Shown: positions 18,401-28,400, counted from the first letter of the stretch. The stretch is DNA of 64,000 nucleotides from Nostoc sp. 106C (GCF_002154725.1 NZ_MTAW01000095.1:1-64000), one strand, 5' to 3'. Made by a program: numbers and translations. The notes: generated from the letters alone by a model not told the origin.

Positions 18401-20195
18401 TGCAGGCGAAAAACGTTTAGTAGCTTATGTTGTTCTAAATAGTGAATACACCAGCGAGCAAGAAAATAAGCAGTTAATGCAACTGCAAGATGAGCAGGTT
18501 TTGCAATGGCAAATACTTTATAACGAAATCTATCATCAATCTGCTGCTGATTTAGATCCAAAATTTAATTTTATCGGCTGGAATAGTAGTTACACAAATC
18601 AACCTATTCCAATAGTACAGATGGGTGAGTGGATAAATAACCAAGTAGCGCAAATTCAAGCTTTAAACCCGCAGCGAGTATTAGAAATTGGTTGTGGAAC
18701 TGGTTTAGTACTTTTTAGAATTGCTCCTCACTGTAATCAATATTATGGAACAGATTTTTCTCCAATTTCACTTAACTATATTAAACAGCAGTTGGCAAAG
18801 CAAGAACTACCGCAAGTAACGCTGCATCAGAAGATAGCTGATGATTTTGCAGGAATAAAAGCAGCAGCTTTTGATGTGGTAATTCTCAACTCTGTTGTGC
18901 AATATTTTCCTAGTATTGATTATTTTATTCAAGTTTTAGAAGGTGCGGTAAAAGCAACTGCATCTGGTGGCTTTATCTTCATCGGAGATGTGCGTAATCT
19001 GCGACTTTTGGAAGCTTTTCATGCATCTGTGCAACTGTATCAAGCTGAACCTTCTCTGACTCGTGCTGAGTTGCAGCAAAGGGTACAAATGCAACTTTTC
19101 CAAGAAACAGAGTTAGTCATCGATCCAGCTTTTTTCAATGCTTTAAAGCAGCACTTTCCCCAAATTAGCCGCGTACAAATTCAACTTATTAGGGGAAAAG
19201 AAAGCAATGAGCTAACTCAGTTTCGTTATAATGCTATTCTTCATATTAGCAGTGAGCAGCAAGAAAATAGAGAAGTACAATGGCTAGACTGGCGCGAAAA
19301 TAACTTCACAATATCTTCAGTACATCAGCTATTAATTGAGAAGCAACCAGATATTTTAGCTATTACCAATGTACCCAATGCACGGGTAATGACAGCAGTT
19401 CAAACAGCAGAATGGCTAGCAGATGGAGAAGATTTGCAAACAACAGGCCAGATGCGTAAGGCTTTGCAAGAAATTGAGAATTTAGGAGTAGATCCCGAAG
19501 ACTTTTATGAGCTGGCTAATCAACTACATTACAGGGTAGATATTAGCTGGTCAGATTCAAATAATGAAGGAAATTATGATGTAATTTTTATACAAAAAGA
19601 AGCAATAAATCAGAAAATTGTTTTTCCACATAGCACACGACAACGTGCATGGCAATCTTATGGAAATAATCCCTTACAAGCTAAAGCAGCACGGAAATTA
19701 GTACCGCAGTTGCAAACTTATTTAGCGCAAAAGCTGCCGGAGTACATGATACCGTCTATATTTGTAGTGCGATCGCACTTACCTATGACGGCTAATGGTA
19801 AACTCGATCGCCGCGCCTTACAAGTACCAAATCTCATAAACTCAGAATTAGCAGCAGGTTATGTCGCGCCTCGAACTGCTGTAGAAGAAGTGTTAGTGAA
19901 AATTTTTGCTGAGGTGTTAGGAATCAAGCATGTTGGTATTCATGACAATTTCTTTAAATTAGGCGGACATTCTTTATTAGCAACTCAGCTTATCTCCAGA
20001 GTGCGCGACAGCTTCCAATTAGAGTTACCTTTACGTAGCGTATTTGAAGCTTCGACAATTGCAGAATTATCTAAAGTTGTGGAAAGCTTTAAAGAAAGCA
20101 ATACTCAAAATCAAGCCCCAGCTTTAGTACCATTATCCCGTGAAAGTCGGCGGATGAAGTTATCTTCTCTAAACAAAGAAAGTAAGGAGAATTAA
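15471..20195 (+). CDS. NRPS module: docking-C-A(N-methyltransferase)-T
   Basis: About 1574 residues. The first 55 (LEFLSYLRSLDIQVFIDG) resemble a TubC-type N-terminal docking domain. Then come condensation (HHIVSDGWS near 206), adenylation (YTSGSTGKPKG near 693), and a SAM methyltransferase inserted before the last adenylation motif (VLEIGCGTGL near 1070). NGKLDRR near 1442 closes adenylation, and a carrier domain follows (LGGHSL near 1497). The code reads D-A-W-F-L-G-N-V-V-K, a known Leu code, so the module should load Leu and N-methylate it. The TTG at 15471 is preferred because AGGGG stands about eight bases before it and the docking domain then starts as usual; a TTG at 15453 is the longer alternative. 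The docking domain implies an upstream protein partner that is not visible here. A heptanucleotide repeat lies in frame near 18190. Confidence 0.92.
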   Translation: MKTLEFLSYLRSLDIQVFIDGEILRCKAPEGSLTAELRKEIQERKPEVIEFFKAANRTTNFTSTPLLPISRIGDIPLSFAQQRLWFLDQLLPKNPFYNVPAALHLKGWLNLAALEQTFNEIVQRHEALRTNFVMQSGQPVQVIKSSLKISLPIIDLQQQRSAEREIQARQLITQEAQRPFNLSTEPLLRVTLLRLDEAEHILLLNMHHIVSDGWSIGVLVQEIAALYTAFTNNQPSPLPQLKIQYADFAQWQRQSLQGEVLETQLAYWRKKLDNISILNLPTDKPRPAVQSHRGARQFIKLPKSLSAKLLTLSQQEGVTLFMTLLAAFQILLYRYTQQEDIAVGSPIANRNRSEIEGLIGFFVNSLVLRTNLSGNPTFRELLSQVKEVAFGAYAHQDVPFEKLVEELHPERSLNQNPLFQVAFALQNAPMSALELPGLTLSPWQFDSETTRFDLEFHLWEQEPNNGLWVDNSEGISGFVIYSTDLFEDATITRMLEHFRILLEGIVANPEQKIANLPLLSDAELHQLLVTWNNTQVDYPQDKCIHQLFEQIVEQNPDNIALVLKEQQISYQELNIRSNQLAHYLKKLGVTSEVLVGLCVERSFDMVIGMLAILKAGGAYLPLDATYPPERLKFMLADAQVPILLTHQQWVERLGNQSSQVICLDKDWEVIAQEIADNLPSEVTVNNLAYVIYTSGSTGKPKGVQIEHRGLLNLIFWHQKAFAVSSLDRVTQIAGVAFDACGWEIWPYLTAGASIYIVDDEIKRSPEHLRDWLISKSITISFVPTPLAEKIIPLDWSNNTDLRILLTGGDKLHEYPLASHNFQVVNNYGPTENTVVTTSGQVIANNSNNLPPAIGRPIANTQVYILDKNLQPVPIGVPGELYISGDGLARGYLNCPDLTAECFKKTEGRWQMAEGQEESRLYKTGDLVRYQLDGNIKFLGRLDEQVKIRGYRIELREIEAVLSQHLAVQQTVVMTHEDAGEKRLVAYVVLNSEYTSEQENKQLMQLQDEQVLQWQILYNEIYHQSAADLDPKFNFIGWNSSYTNQPIPIVQMGEWINNQVAQIQALNPQRVLEIGCGTGLVLFRIAPHCNQYYGTDFSPISLNYIKQQLAKQELPQVTLHQKIADDFAGIKAAAFDVVILNSVVQYFPSIDYFIQVLEGAVKATASGGFIFIGDVRNLRLLEAFHASVQLYQAEPSLTRAELQQRVQMQLFQETELVIDPAFFNALKQHFPQISRVQIQLIRGKESNELTQFRYNAILHISSEQQENREVQWLDWRENNFTISSVHQLLIEKQPDILAITNVPNARVMTAVQTAEWLADGEDLQTTGQMRKALQEIENLGVDPEDFYELANQLHYRVDISWSDSNNEGNYDVIFIQKEAINQKIVFPHSTRQRAWQSYGNNPLQAKAARKLVPQLQTYLAQKLPEYMIPSIFVVRSHLPMTANGKLDRRALQVPNLINSELAAGYVAPRTAVEEVLVKIFAEVLGIKHVGIHDNFFKLGGHSLLATQLISRVRDSFQLELPLRSVFEASTIAELSKVVESFKESNTQNQAPALVPLSRESRRMKLSSLNKESKEN
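18181..18214 (+). repeat. Heptanucleotide repeat in frame inside adenylation domain
   Basis: Units of GGCAGAT/GGCAGAA run through these bases and encode part of TEGRWQMAEGQEE, just before the conserved RLYKTGDL motif. The two sister NRPS modules have shorter, unrelated sequence at this point. The reverse complement of the same unit is found near 110-140. Confidence 0.7.
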
Positions 20196-20244
20196 CCAAA
20201 AAACAGGTAAGAAATATTTAGATGCGCTTACCTAGGAAAAAGGG

Positions 20245-20559
20245 TTAGTTGAATACATTTAACTCTAGATGATGCTCTCGATACTCGCGTCCTAAACGTT
20301 GGACAATGGCAATATCTGGTTCTGGTTCCGAGTTGTTGGGTAAAGTGATCGGCTTGGCTTCACGTAATGTCGCACGCTTGCCTAACAACTCAGCTAAATA
20401 TTCACCAGCTTCATCACTACAATAAGCATGGGGTTCTCCTTCCGGTGACATTTCGACAATTTCCCCTTTAAGTAATTCAACTTTGCGCGAACTCAAAATG
20501 CGAGCGTCAATCATGCGGTGATATTCGTCAATCGTCCACTTAGCAGTAATAACGCTCAT
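20245..20559 (-). pseudogene. Truncated Uma2-family endonuclease-like gene
   Basis: About 104 residues starting MSVITAKWTIDEYHRMIDA, with LLKGEIVEMSPEGEPHA and EPEPDIAIVQ, the N-terminal half of Uma2 (DUF820) proteins, which are usually about 185-200 residues. The normal family continuation after the REHH motif is missing; the frame ends LELNVFN and stops, so the C-terminal half of the PD-(D/E)XK-like fold is lost. The ATG at 20559 is supported by GGGAGGAAT upstream; an upstream in-frame codon at 20613 is less likely. It lies just past the CHAT-protein gene on the same strand. Probably a decayed gene; whether the fragment is translated is unknown. Confidence 0.7.
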
Positions 20560-20622
20560 ACCGATTGATTCCTCCCAATAATTCTTTTTATTTTTCCATG
20601 TTAAACCAGACAATATCTAGCT

Positions 20623-23349
20623 TCATTGCCAATTACCTACCAAAACAAAAGGTGCCCAGTAATAGGGATGTTTAAATTTAGGATTTAACTCTCCTGAAAG
20701 TAGAAAGAGTTGAGCGTTACGCAAAGCTTCGGCTTTTTTATGATTTTGAGCAATCTCTTTGTAAAACTGAATCATTAGAGCCGCAGTTGCTTCATCGTTG
20801 ACACTCCAAAGAGTAGCTAATGTACTGCGTGCACCAGATTGTACGGCAATTCCCGCTAATCCTAAAGCGGCGCGGCTATCACCAGCGGCTGTTTCGCAAG
20901 CACTCAAGACAAGTAAATCTATTGCCGTTTGTTGATTTGTCTCGCGAGTTTTCAGTACAGAACTGAAATCGTTCACATTTAGCCGTTGGTTCCAAGTCAA
21001 AATGAAGGTTTCTTCTGCTTTGGAACTAAACTTTCCATGAGTTGCTAGGTGTAATATTCCTCCGGGAAAAGACTGAACAGCCTCTTCAATTCTTTGCAGA
21101 GTAAAATTGTTATCAAGAAAATTTCCGGCTGTGGAAAATATTCCTTTGATTTGCTCAAGCTCATATTTCACTCCAGGTAATGCCGGAAAGTTGTCACGAG
21201 CTTCACTGAGTCCCCCAACAACTGCTTGCAATCGTTTTTTTGCCAAAGGTTGAGGGGGTAATAACTCTAACCCTGGTGTATTAGCAATGTTATATTTTTT
21301 CTCAATTAAATATTGCTTTTTTTGTTGATCGTAAAGAGCCGCAATTGGGATACTCTGCAATGTTCCATCTAAGACAAAGACGATATTTTTGACGCCACTG
21401 TTTTGTAGATCTGATTCAATAGGGCGAATCAACCATTCGTATACTTGCTGTGAAGTTTGCACAAACTCACGAGCGCTTCTAAAAAATATTTTTTGATGGA
21501 GTTCTTTAATTTTTTCTTCAAATGTCTTTTGAGGGAGAATAACTGTATGCAATTTCAGTGATTTATTGTTTTGCTGATGCGGTAATGAGAGGATAATAGA
21601 TAAGCGATCGCTTAAAACCACAGGATAAATTACAGCCGTTTGTTTCTGTTGATCGATTTCATCAATCTGCACGGGTTTCGCGTCTACACAAGCTCTGCGA
21701 AAAAAGTTATCTAATTCTGCTAACTGTAATGATTCAATAACTTTTCTGGCTTTATCTAAATTTTCTGTACTAGGTTCCCCAGTTTTTGGTAATAGCAAAC
21801 TCACATACTCGCGGTAGACTGGTTCTACTTCATCGCGAAAAGAAAATTGAGCGTCACGATTAACGGTAACTAAATCACGGCGGATGGATTTTAAATTTTT
21901 GACTGCTTTATCATAGGCTGCGATCGCTCCTAGTTCGTTACCTTGAGCATTACCGCTAGCGCTAAGAATACGTCCTAATTGCCATTGCCAACGATAAGCA
22001 ATATCCCGCGCTTGAATCCCTTCTGCTAATTTTAGCGCTTGTTGGGTCAAGGTTTGAGCTTCCGACCATTGCTGAGTTTGTTCATATAAACTCCCCAAAG
22101 TACCTAAAGCATAAGCTTGCGATCGCACATCTTCGAGGATTTTAGCTTGCTGATAACCTGTAGCGACAACTTTAGCTGCCGTGCAGAGGGAATCAGCAGT
22201 TGCGCAAGTGTTTTGAGTGGGAATTCCTCCCTTAGCTAAAACTCCCATTTTTGCTAGCTTCAGTAGAGTTTGAGCAAAGTTGATTTGAGCATAAACACTG
22301 CTGCGGCTTGCTGGTAAGCTTTCCAGCTTTGCTGATAAACTTGCAACTTCAGAGAGAATTTCCTGTGACAAAGCTGGGGTTGGTGATTCTGTTGGTAGAG
22401 ATTGTACCAACAGCCGTAGTTGATTTAATTGTGCTTGTAACTGTGTTCTCTGCTTCTGAGAAATACTAGCAGCGCGTTTATAAAACTGTATTGCTTCTTC
22501 GCTGTTTTGCTGCGCTTGAGCAGTATTTCCCAAACTTAACAAAATTTCTGCTAGCCTTTCTTGTTCAATGTTTGGCTGTGCTTGGGCTTTATTACCTAAA
22601 CTTAACTTTAAATTACAAATTTCTTCTACTTGCGATCGCTTTGCTTGGATCTGACAACTTTGCTCTAATATCTGCCGGGATTTATTGACATCTCCAACTA
22701 CAAGTAAGCTTTTACCAAGACTAAGCAATCCAGTTGCTTTCAACAAAGAGTCTGGTTGTTTATCTAAAGTCAGCTTTATGTCTTCTAAGGTGTTAGTAGC
22801 GCGACGGTAAAGACCTAATGTTTGTAGTGCCTGAGCTTGATTAATTTTGCTACCAATTTTACCTGACTCATCTCCAATTTTACTGTAAGTAGTTGTTGCG
22901 TCTTGCCAACTAGTTAAAGCTTTTTCTGTTTCTCCTCGTGCTAGTTGTAACTGACCTTGAGTATTAAGTGCTTGAGCACGAATCGATAAATAATCTTTAC
23001 TATCACTTTTGCTTTGTAATAGCTGCAAACTTTGTTCAGTAGCCTGTTGAGCATCAGCTAATTGTCCCAATTGTTGATAAGTTAAGGAAAGATAATTTAA
23101 TATCAGAGCTTGGTTGAGTTTATCTCCTTTAGATTGAAACGATTCCTTTGCTAGCTGGAAAATCTTTAGTGCTGGAGAATATTGTTCTTTTTGGTATGCT
23201 ACTAAACCTTGATCTAATAATTCCTTGCCATTTGCAGTTTGAGTCTGTGATACCTGGGGATTGATGACTGCAACTAGGGGAGAACTTTGATTAATTAAAT
23301 TGACAGCAGGATTTAGAGATAAGGTAGCGAGAAGTAAAAGTATAGACAT
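20623..23349 (-). CDS. TPR-CHAT domain protein (caspase-like fold)
   Basis: A 908-residue protein. A short hydrophobic N terminus (SILLLLATLSLNPAV) suggests export. Residues about 40-480 are tetratricopeptide-like helical repeats. The C-terminal third is a CHAT domain with the caspase/separase-type dyad: His in LHLATHGKF near 768 and Cys in LVLSACETAAG near 815, followed by SGARSTLATLWSVND. The key residues are intact, so proteolytic activity is plausible, but many cyanobacterial CHAT proteins have no known target. It is 60 bases downstream of the TpsB gene on the same strand, and CHAT genes often lie beside two-partner-secretion genes in cyanobacteria. A role in processing the secreted TpsA proteins or in signalling is inference. 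Confidence 0.85.
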   Translation of the reverse strand: MSILLLLATLSLNPAVNLINQSSPLVAVINPQVSQTQTANGKELLDQGLVAYQKEQYSPALKIFQLAKESFQSKGDKLNQALILNYLSLTYQQLGQLADAQQATEQSLQLLQSKSDSKDYLSIRAQALNTQGQLQLARGETEKALTSWQDATTTYSKIGDESGKIGSKINQAQALQTLGLYRRATNTLEDIKLTLDKQPDSLLKATGLLSLGKSLLVVGDVNKSRQILEQSCQIQAKRSQVEEICNLKLSLGNKAQAQPNIEQERLAEILLSLGNTAQAQQNSEEAIQFYKRAASISQKQRTQLQAQLNQLRLLVQSLPTESPTPALSQEILSEVASLSAKLESLPASRSSVYAQINFAQTLLKLAKMGVLAKGGIPTQNTCATADSLCTAAKVVATGYQQAKILEDVRSQAYALGTLGSLYEQTQQWSEAQTLTQQALKLAEGIQARDIAYRWQWQLGRILSASGNAQGNELGAIAAYDKAVKNLKSIRRDLVTVNRDAQFSFRDEVEPVYREYVSLLLPKTGEPSTENLDKARKVIESLQLAELDNFFRRACVDAKPVQIDEIDQQKQTAVIYPVVLSDRLSIILSLPHQQNNKSLKLHTVILPQKTFEEKIKELHQKIFFRSAREFVQTSQQVYEWLIRPIESDLQNSGVKNIVFVLDGTLQSIPIAALYDQQKKQYLIEKKYNIANTPGLELLPPQPLAKKRLQAVVGGLSEARDNFPALPGVKYELEQIKGIFSTAGNFLDNNFTLQRIEEAVQSFPGGILHLATHGKFSSKAEETFILTWNQRLNVNDFSSVLKTRETNQQTAIDLLVLSACETAAGDSRAALGLAGIAVQSGARSTLATLWSVNDEATAALMIQFYKEIAQNHKKAEALRNAQLFLLSGELNPKFKHPYYWAPFVLVGNWQ

Positions 23350-23408
23350 AAATAATTAAGTAGGTAAATAAGACAGGAAACAAATGACAAATGACAAATG
23401 ACTATTAA

Positions 23409-25226
23409 CTAAAATGGTTGAGTATAAATAATAGAAAAATAGAGTCCGTTTTCTTGCCAAGTATTTTTATTAGGAATATCAATACCGAGAGGGATACCCC
23501 AATCAAAACGTGCTGTTAAATTGTTTTGTTGCCACAAAAATCCGATTCCAGTTGAGGCGATAGTATCGGGATTAAGAGTAGTTCTCCCTGGTTGAGAAAT
23601 ATTCCAAGCAGTACCAAAATCAATGAATGGTGTAACTTGTAGCAACCCTTGAATTTCTGGCACACGCAACACTGGATAGCGCAATTCCGCAGTCGCTAAA
23701 AAGCCATTGTCTGCTAATATTTGGTCTTGACGATAACCCCGAACTGTTGCTTGTCCTCCTAAGCCAATCTGTTCGGAAGCTAATAGGGGTCTATCAGCTA
23801 ATTGCACATCTGCACGTACTAGAAATAAAGTTTCTGGTGCTAGCAGTCGCACCCATTGCGCCTGTCCGCGCCAAGCAAAGAATTGACCATCCGGTGCATC
23901 TTCGTTAATTGTGGCATCTAACGCATCTATGCCTAAACTAAATTGCGATCGCGCCGCGAGTACTTGTTTGCTACTACGCTGAGTCCAGTCTTGAAACAAC
24001 CGCAATATTGTTGCTTTCGTCTTCCCATTTGCATCTGCACCCACAGAAGGAAATGGCAATCGTTCTCCTACTTGTGCTTCTAAAAAGCCAACATCACTAT
24101 CTCTGTGGGTAATACTTGCTCCGACTGCAAATTCGGTAGTGGGAGTTTGCACTAATGGTTGGCGAAAGGTAACGCCGTACTCTTGGGAAGTACCTTCAAT
24201 ATCTAAAACATTGAACGGTTCCTCAATTACATTACTGGATGCATAGCTATAGTTAAACTGCAAAGTACCATTGCGGGGATTGATGGGTAATTTATAGCTG
24301 AGATCTACACTATTACTGCCATCGGTGTTTGCATAACCAATACTTAATCCATCTCCCAATCCTAATAGATTTGCTTGATTAAGTTGGATTTGTCGTTCAA
24401 AACTACCTATGCCTGGTGTGCGGTTATTATCTAAGCTAATTTGAGTGCTAAAGGTTTTTGCTTCAGCGACTTGCACAGATAATACACTCGCACCAGGATT
24501 AACACCATTGCCTAATTCCGCAGAGATATTTTTAATTAGCGGATCTAATTGTAATAGTTGCAAAGCTTGCAGTAATTTTTTTAAATTTAAAGGTTTATCT
24601 GTAGCTAAGGCTAGGCGACTTCGCACATAGTTAGGATTGAGCCGTTTTGTACCGCGAACCTCAATACTTTCTAAACTACCTTCCACAACTTGAATTTTAA
24701 CGGCACCACCCTCTGCTTTAAAAGTTTGGTCTGAAGGAATGTATGCACCTGAATTAACGTAACAGGGTAAATCTGAATTTTTATTTTCAGCTTGGCAACC
24801 TTTAGTGTAAAGTTCAGTAATTTTATCTGCTGCTTCTAATAGTTGGGTAAAAGTGATGGGTTTGTTGATAAATTCTTTAAGTGCTGCATCTAATTCTTGT
24901 TTATTAAAGACAGTGCTACCCACTACCTCAAAACCAGTCACCTGAATTGTTCCAGGTAAATCTCTAGGGACTGTTTCGCTAGTTGCAGGTATGGGAGTAG
25001 TTGTAGGTGGAGACTGCAATAATTCTTCAAGATTCGGCAGTTTTGGTATTGTTGGGGTTGGGGGAGTTGGCTGTTCGATTTGGCGGTCTATGTCTTGTAC
25101 AGGCGGATTAGCTGGAGTTTGTGCTAGTGATTTGAAAATGAGAAAGTTGAATATAAAAAATGTAAATATTAGCCAAGTTATACAATTTGATATTTGAAAT
25201 TTAGAAGTTTTTTGCGACGAATACAT
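23409..25226 (-). CDS. Two-partner-secretion transporter TpsB (FhaC/ShlB-like)
   Basis: A 605-residue outer-membrane protein. It has an N-terminal signal segment (hydrophobic at about 17-35, ending SLAQ), a Pro-rich linker to about 90, and POTRA-type domains (IQVTGFEVVGSTVF near 95; IEVRGTKRLNPNYVR near 195). A C-terminal beta-barrel (about 270-605) carries the VRGY loop motif of the Omp85/TpsB family (GGQATVRGYRQ near 500) and a DFGTAW strand motif. Such proteins recognise the TPS domain of the partner and thread it across the outer membrane. The two TpsA genes lie immediately upstream on the same strand, so one transporter probably serves both. The Cys pair in KGCQAENK/LPCYVN is typical of the cyanobacterial branch. 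Confidence 0.92.
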   Translation of the reverse strand: MYSSQKTSKFQISNCITWLIFTFFIFNFLIFKSLAQTPANPPVQDIDRQIEQPTPPTPTIPKLPNLEELLQSPPTTTPIPATSETVPRDLPGTIQVTGFEVVGSTVFNKQELDAALKEFINKPITFTQLLEAADKITELYTKGCQAENKNSDLPCYVNSGAYIPSDQTFKAEGGAVKIQVVEGSLESIEVRGTKRLNPNYVRSRLALATDKPLNLKKLLQALQLLQLDPLIKNISAELGNGVNPGASVLSVQVAEAKTFSTQISLDNNRTPGIGSFERQIQLNQANLLGLGDGLSIGYANTDGSNSVDLSYKLPINPRNGTLQFNYSYASSNVIEEPFNVLDIEGTSQEYGVTFRQPLVQTPTTEFAVGASITHRDSDVGFLEAQVGERLPFPSVGADANGKTKATILRLFQDWTQRSSKQVLAARSQFSLGIDALDATINEDAPDGQFFAWRGQAQWVRLLAPETLFLVRADVQLADRPLLASEQIGLGGQATVRGYRQDQILADNGFLATAELRYPVLRVPEIQGLLQVTPFIDFGTAWNISQPGRTTLNPDTIASTGIGFLWQQNNLTARFDWGIPLGIDIPNKNTWQENGLYFSIIYTQPF

Positions 25227-25274
25227 ATAAATACAGTTATTTTATTTAGATAGTGAATATAGATTTAAAAAAGG

Positions 25275-25306
25275 AATCTCACGCAGAGGCGCAGAGACGC
25301 AGAGAA
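25275..25306. repeat. Dispersed CGCAGAGG-type repeat
   Basis: AATCTCACGCAGAGGCGCAG and following bases form the common cyanobacterial CACGCAGAGGCGCAGAG element. An inverted copy lies at 47291-47321, and related sequence occurs at 25444-25490 and 37021-37082. It sits between the TpsB and TpsA genes. Confidence 0.75.
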
Positions 25307-25443
25307 GAAATATAAGAGAAGTTTTGACTTGTTACAAACTATTTAGAATGGTTGAAGACATCCTACATAAGGGGTTTTGGTCAGCATTTATCGGCAGTTA
25401 ATATTCCTGATTACAGTATTTACGCTAGAACTCTCTGTACCTC

Positions 25444-28400
25444 TTACTTCTTTGCGTCCTTAGCGCCCTTTGCGGTTCGTTTTAAAACCCCTTTAGCAGC
25501 ACAGTTAGAGGAATTCACCCAAGCAGCAAAAAATTTAGGCGTTTGAGATATCAGCGTAACTTCGCCCTTGTCATTAAATACCCAACCTGTAGCAGGCATA
25601 ATTAATGCTGTCTTCTGTTTGACAGGAGTTGCAGTAGAAGTTAACGCTGTCTGCTGCGTGGTGTCAGCTCGGATGCGGATATCTTCCCACACCGTATCAC
25701 TGCTGAGAAATTCATCAGGTTTAGGCGGTAAACCACCACGCCCAACATCAGTAAATGCACTAGCTACTTTTTCATTAACTGCGCTACAGCTTTGGGCAAT
25801 TTGCTGCGAAGGGTCAGTGGCGTTTATCGGTAAAGAAACAATTCCTTTGCTGGGGTCAATATCTGGGGAACTGATGCTGACTATGCCATTTAACTGCGGA
25901 TTAGTTTGGGAAATCGCTGTAATATCGTTAGTTGGCAGAAATTGCGGGTCAAGTTTTTCCGGGTCGGTTGTGCCTAATTTCTGCTCAAGTTCTTGTCTAG
26001 TCAGCGTTGCTAACCCAATAACTCCTTTGGCATTGATTTCGATAGTTCCGCCGCTACCAGAAAAAGCATTTGCAGAGATATCATTATTTTCGACAGGCGG
26101 AGAGACGATAAAGCCTCGATTAAGATCTAGATTAATTGCGATCGCACCCCCATCGCCACCTGCACCTTGTCTACCTGCGGTAGTGGAGACTACACTGTTG
26201 CGGCGAAACAGCAATAAATCTTGCAAGTTGAGTGTGATGCTACCACCTTGACCGCTATTGGTGTCGGCGGTAATCTGGGCTTGATTGTCCAGAGTCAAAC
26301 GATTGGATGTAATGCTGATGCTTCCTGCGACACCTGTTCCTCGACTATCTACAGTGATTCTGGCACTGTCTTTAATTGTGGCTTGCCCTGATGCAACATC
26401 AATCGTACCGCCATTACCTGTAGAGTTCGCTTCGGTGTTGGCAAACAGTCCGCTATATTGATTAATCGGGCCGAGGATGCGTCTAATTTCCGCATCATTT
26501 TGCGGTAAAACAAAGTTGTAACTACCTTCAAGTTGATCGAGTTGCTCTTTTAATCCATTAAGTTGTTGAGCATAAGTAGGGTCTTGCGCAGCAATTAAAA
26601 TCTGCTCCAGCCCATTGAAATTATTAATTAAGTTCTTAATTGGTTCGAGTATCTTGCTAATTTCTAGATTATTGACAAGCAGAAGAAAATCGTAGCTATT
26701 TTTAAATTGTTCGATTCGTTGTTTTAGTTCATCAAGTAGTAGATTGGAACTAGGATTTTCAAGTAATGCACTTAAATTATTAATCAAGTTAGTAATAGGG
26801 TCGAGTATACGTTTAGGTTCTTGGTCGTTTGCAACGAGAAAAGCATTGTAGATAGCTTTTAGGATATCAAGTCGGTTTTTAAGTTCATTAAGTCGTTGTT
26901 CGTATTCATAATTTTGTCCAGCAATCGTAATATTATTGTTTGCACTAATTTTGATACTACCAGCTACTCCACTTCTATAGGCATTAGTGATAATTTGTCC
27001 TCCAGTTGTAAGCTCAAGATTATTTACATCAATATCGATATTGCCACCGCTATTGCTACTTTTAGAAGGAGCACTCAAAACACCTCCATCGCTAATAGTT
27101 AAATTTCCAGTTTTAATAGTGATACTTCCACCAGAACCAGCATCTGATTTTTCACTTTCAGTATTCACAGATAATCCACTAGAAAATCTAATCAAAGGTG
27201 CTGCTCCAGAGATAGTAACAGAAGCAGCAGCTTGGTCTTCATCTTTAAGAGGATTAATATTAATGTTGCCACCATTGCCACTACCAAAAGTTTCAGCATT
27301 GATTCTAGCTCCCTCTGTTAGAGAAAGAGACTGTGTTTTGATATTGATATTACCTGCATTGCCACTGCCAAAAGTTTGAGCATCTATTCTTGATATGTCG
27401 CTCAAAGATAATGACTGAGAAATGATATTTAAATTACCTGCATTACCACTGCCAAAAGTTGTAGCTTGGATCAGCGATTCATTACTAAAAGAAAGTTCCT
27501 GAGCCTTGATATTTACATTGCCTGCATTTCCTTGCAAATAAGTTCTCGCATTTAAAATAGAATTATCTGTAAAAGATACTGTTTTATCTGCCGTAATATA
27601 GACATTACCGCTATCTCCCGAACCTAAGGTACTAGCATTTAAAATAGAGTTATTTGTTAGAAATAAAGAGTCAGTATTTATATTAATATCACCCCCTCCC
27701 GCACCTTCTTGATTAGATAAATTTTGTATAGATACGGTAATTTTATTAGTACCAGTGTTGATACTACTGTCAGAAAGTGAGACCGCACCGCCAGTTGTGT
27801 TAACAGTTATGCTCCCTGCTTTTCCAGTTCCTTCAGTATTAGCTAATAGAGAACTTTGATTGTTCAGAGACACGGAACTAGCCTCAATATTAATGTTTCC
27901 TCCCTTCCCTGAACTATAAGTTGTAGTTTCCAGATTACTGTTAGTTATCAATAAATCTCCCAGAGATTTAACTACTATATTGCCAACATCATTACCATCC
28001 ACAAAATTACTATTATTGATTTGAGAGTCTTTAATGGTGACTTTTTGTGGAGAAAAGTCTGTAGATTCTGAGCTTCCAATCAATATTTTGCCAAGATTCC
28101 CGGTACTAGAAATTTGACTTGCATTCTCAATTCGGATTTCTTGACGCGCATTAATAGCTATCTCTCCTGCATAGCCAGAGCCAATATTACTGGTATTCAA
28201 ATTAGAGCCATTTAAGTAGACAGAACCAGCAGTTGAGTTGATGCTGATGCGATTAAAGTCATTATTATTAGAATTGCTAGAGGTTTTGATATTACCTACA
28301 TAAATATCACCAGGGGCTTCAATAGTTACATCTCCACCCGCCTGTAACTTACCTTGTAAGTCAAGATTGCTACCTACCAGAGTCAAATCTTGTCCAACGC

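Noticed and set aside
25568-26251. Plus-strand open frame of 227 codons opposite the shorter TpsA gene
   Set aside because: It mirrors the repetitive TpsA coding strand; the same kind of frame appears at 29231-29923 opposite the other TpsA gene, as expected from shared codon pattern, and there is no domain or ribosome binding site.
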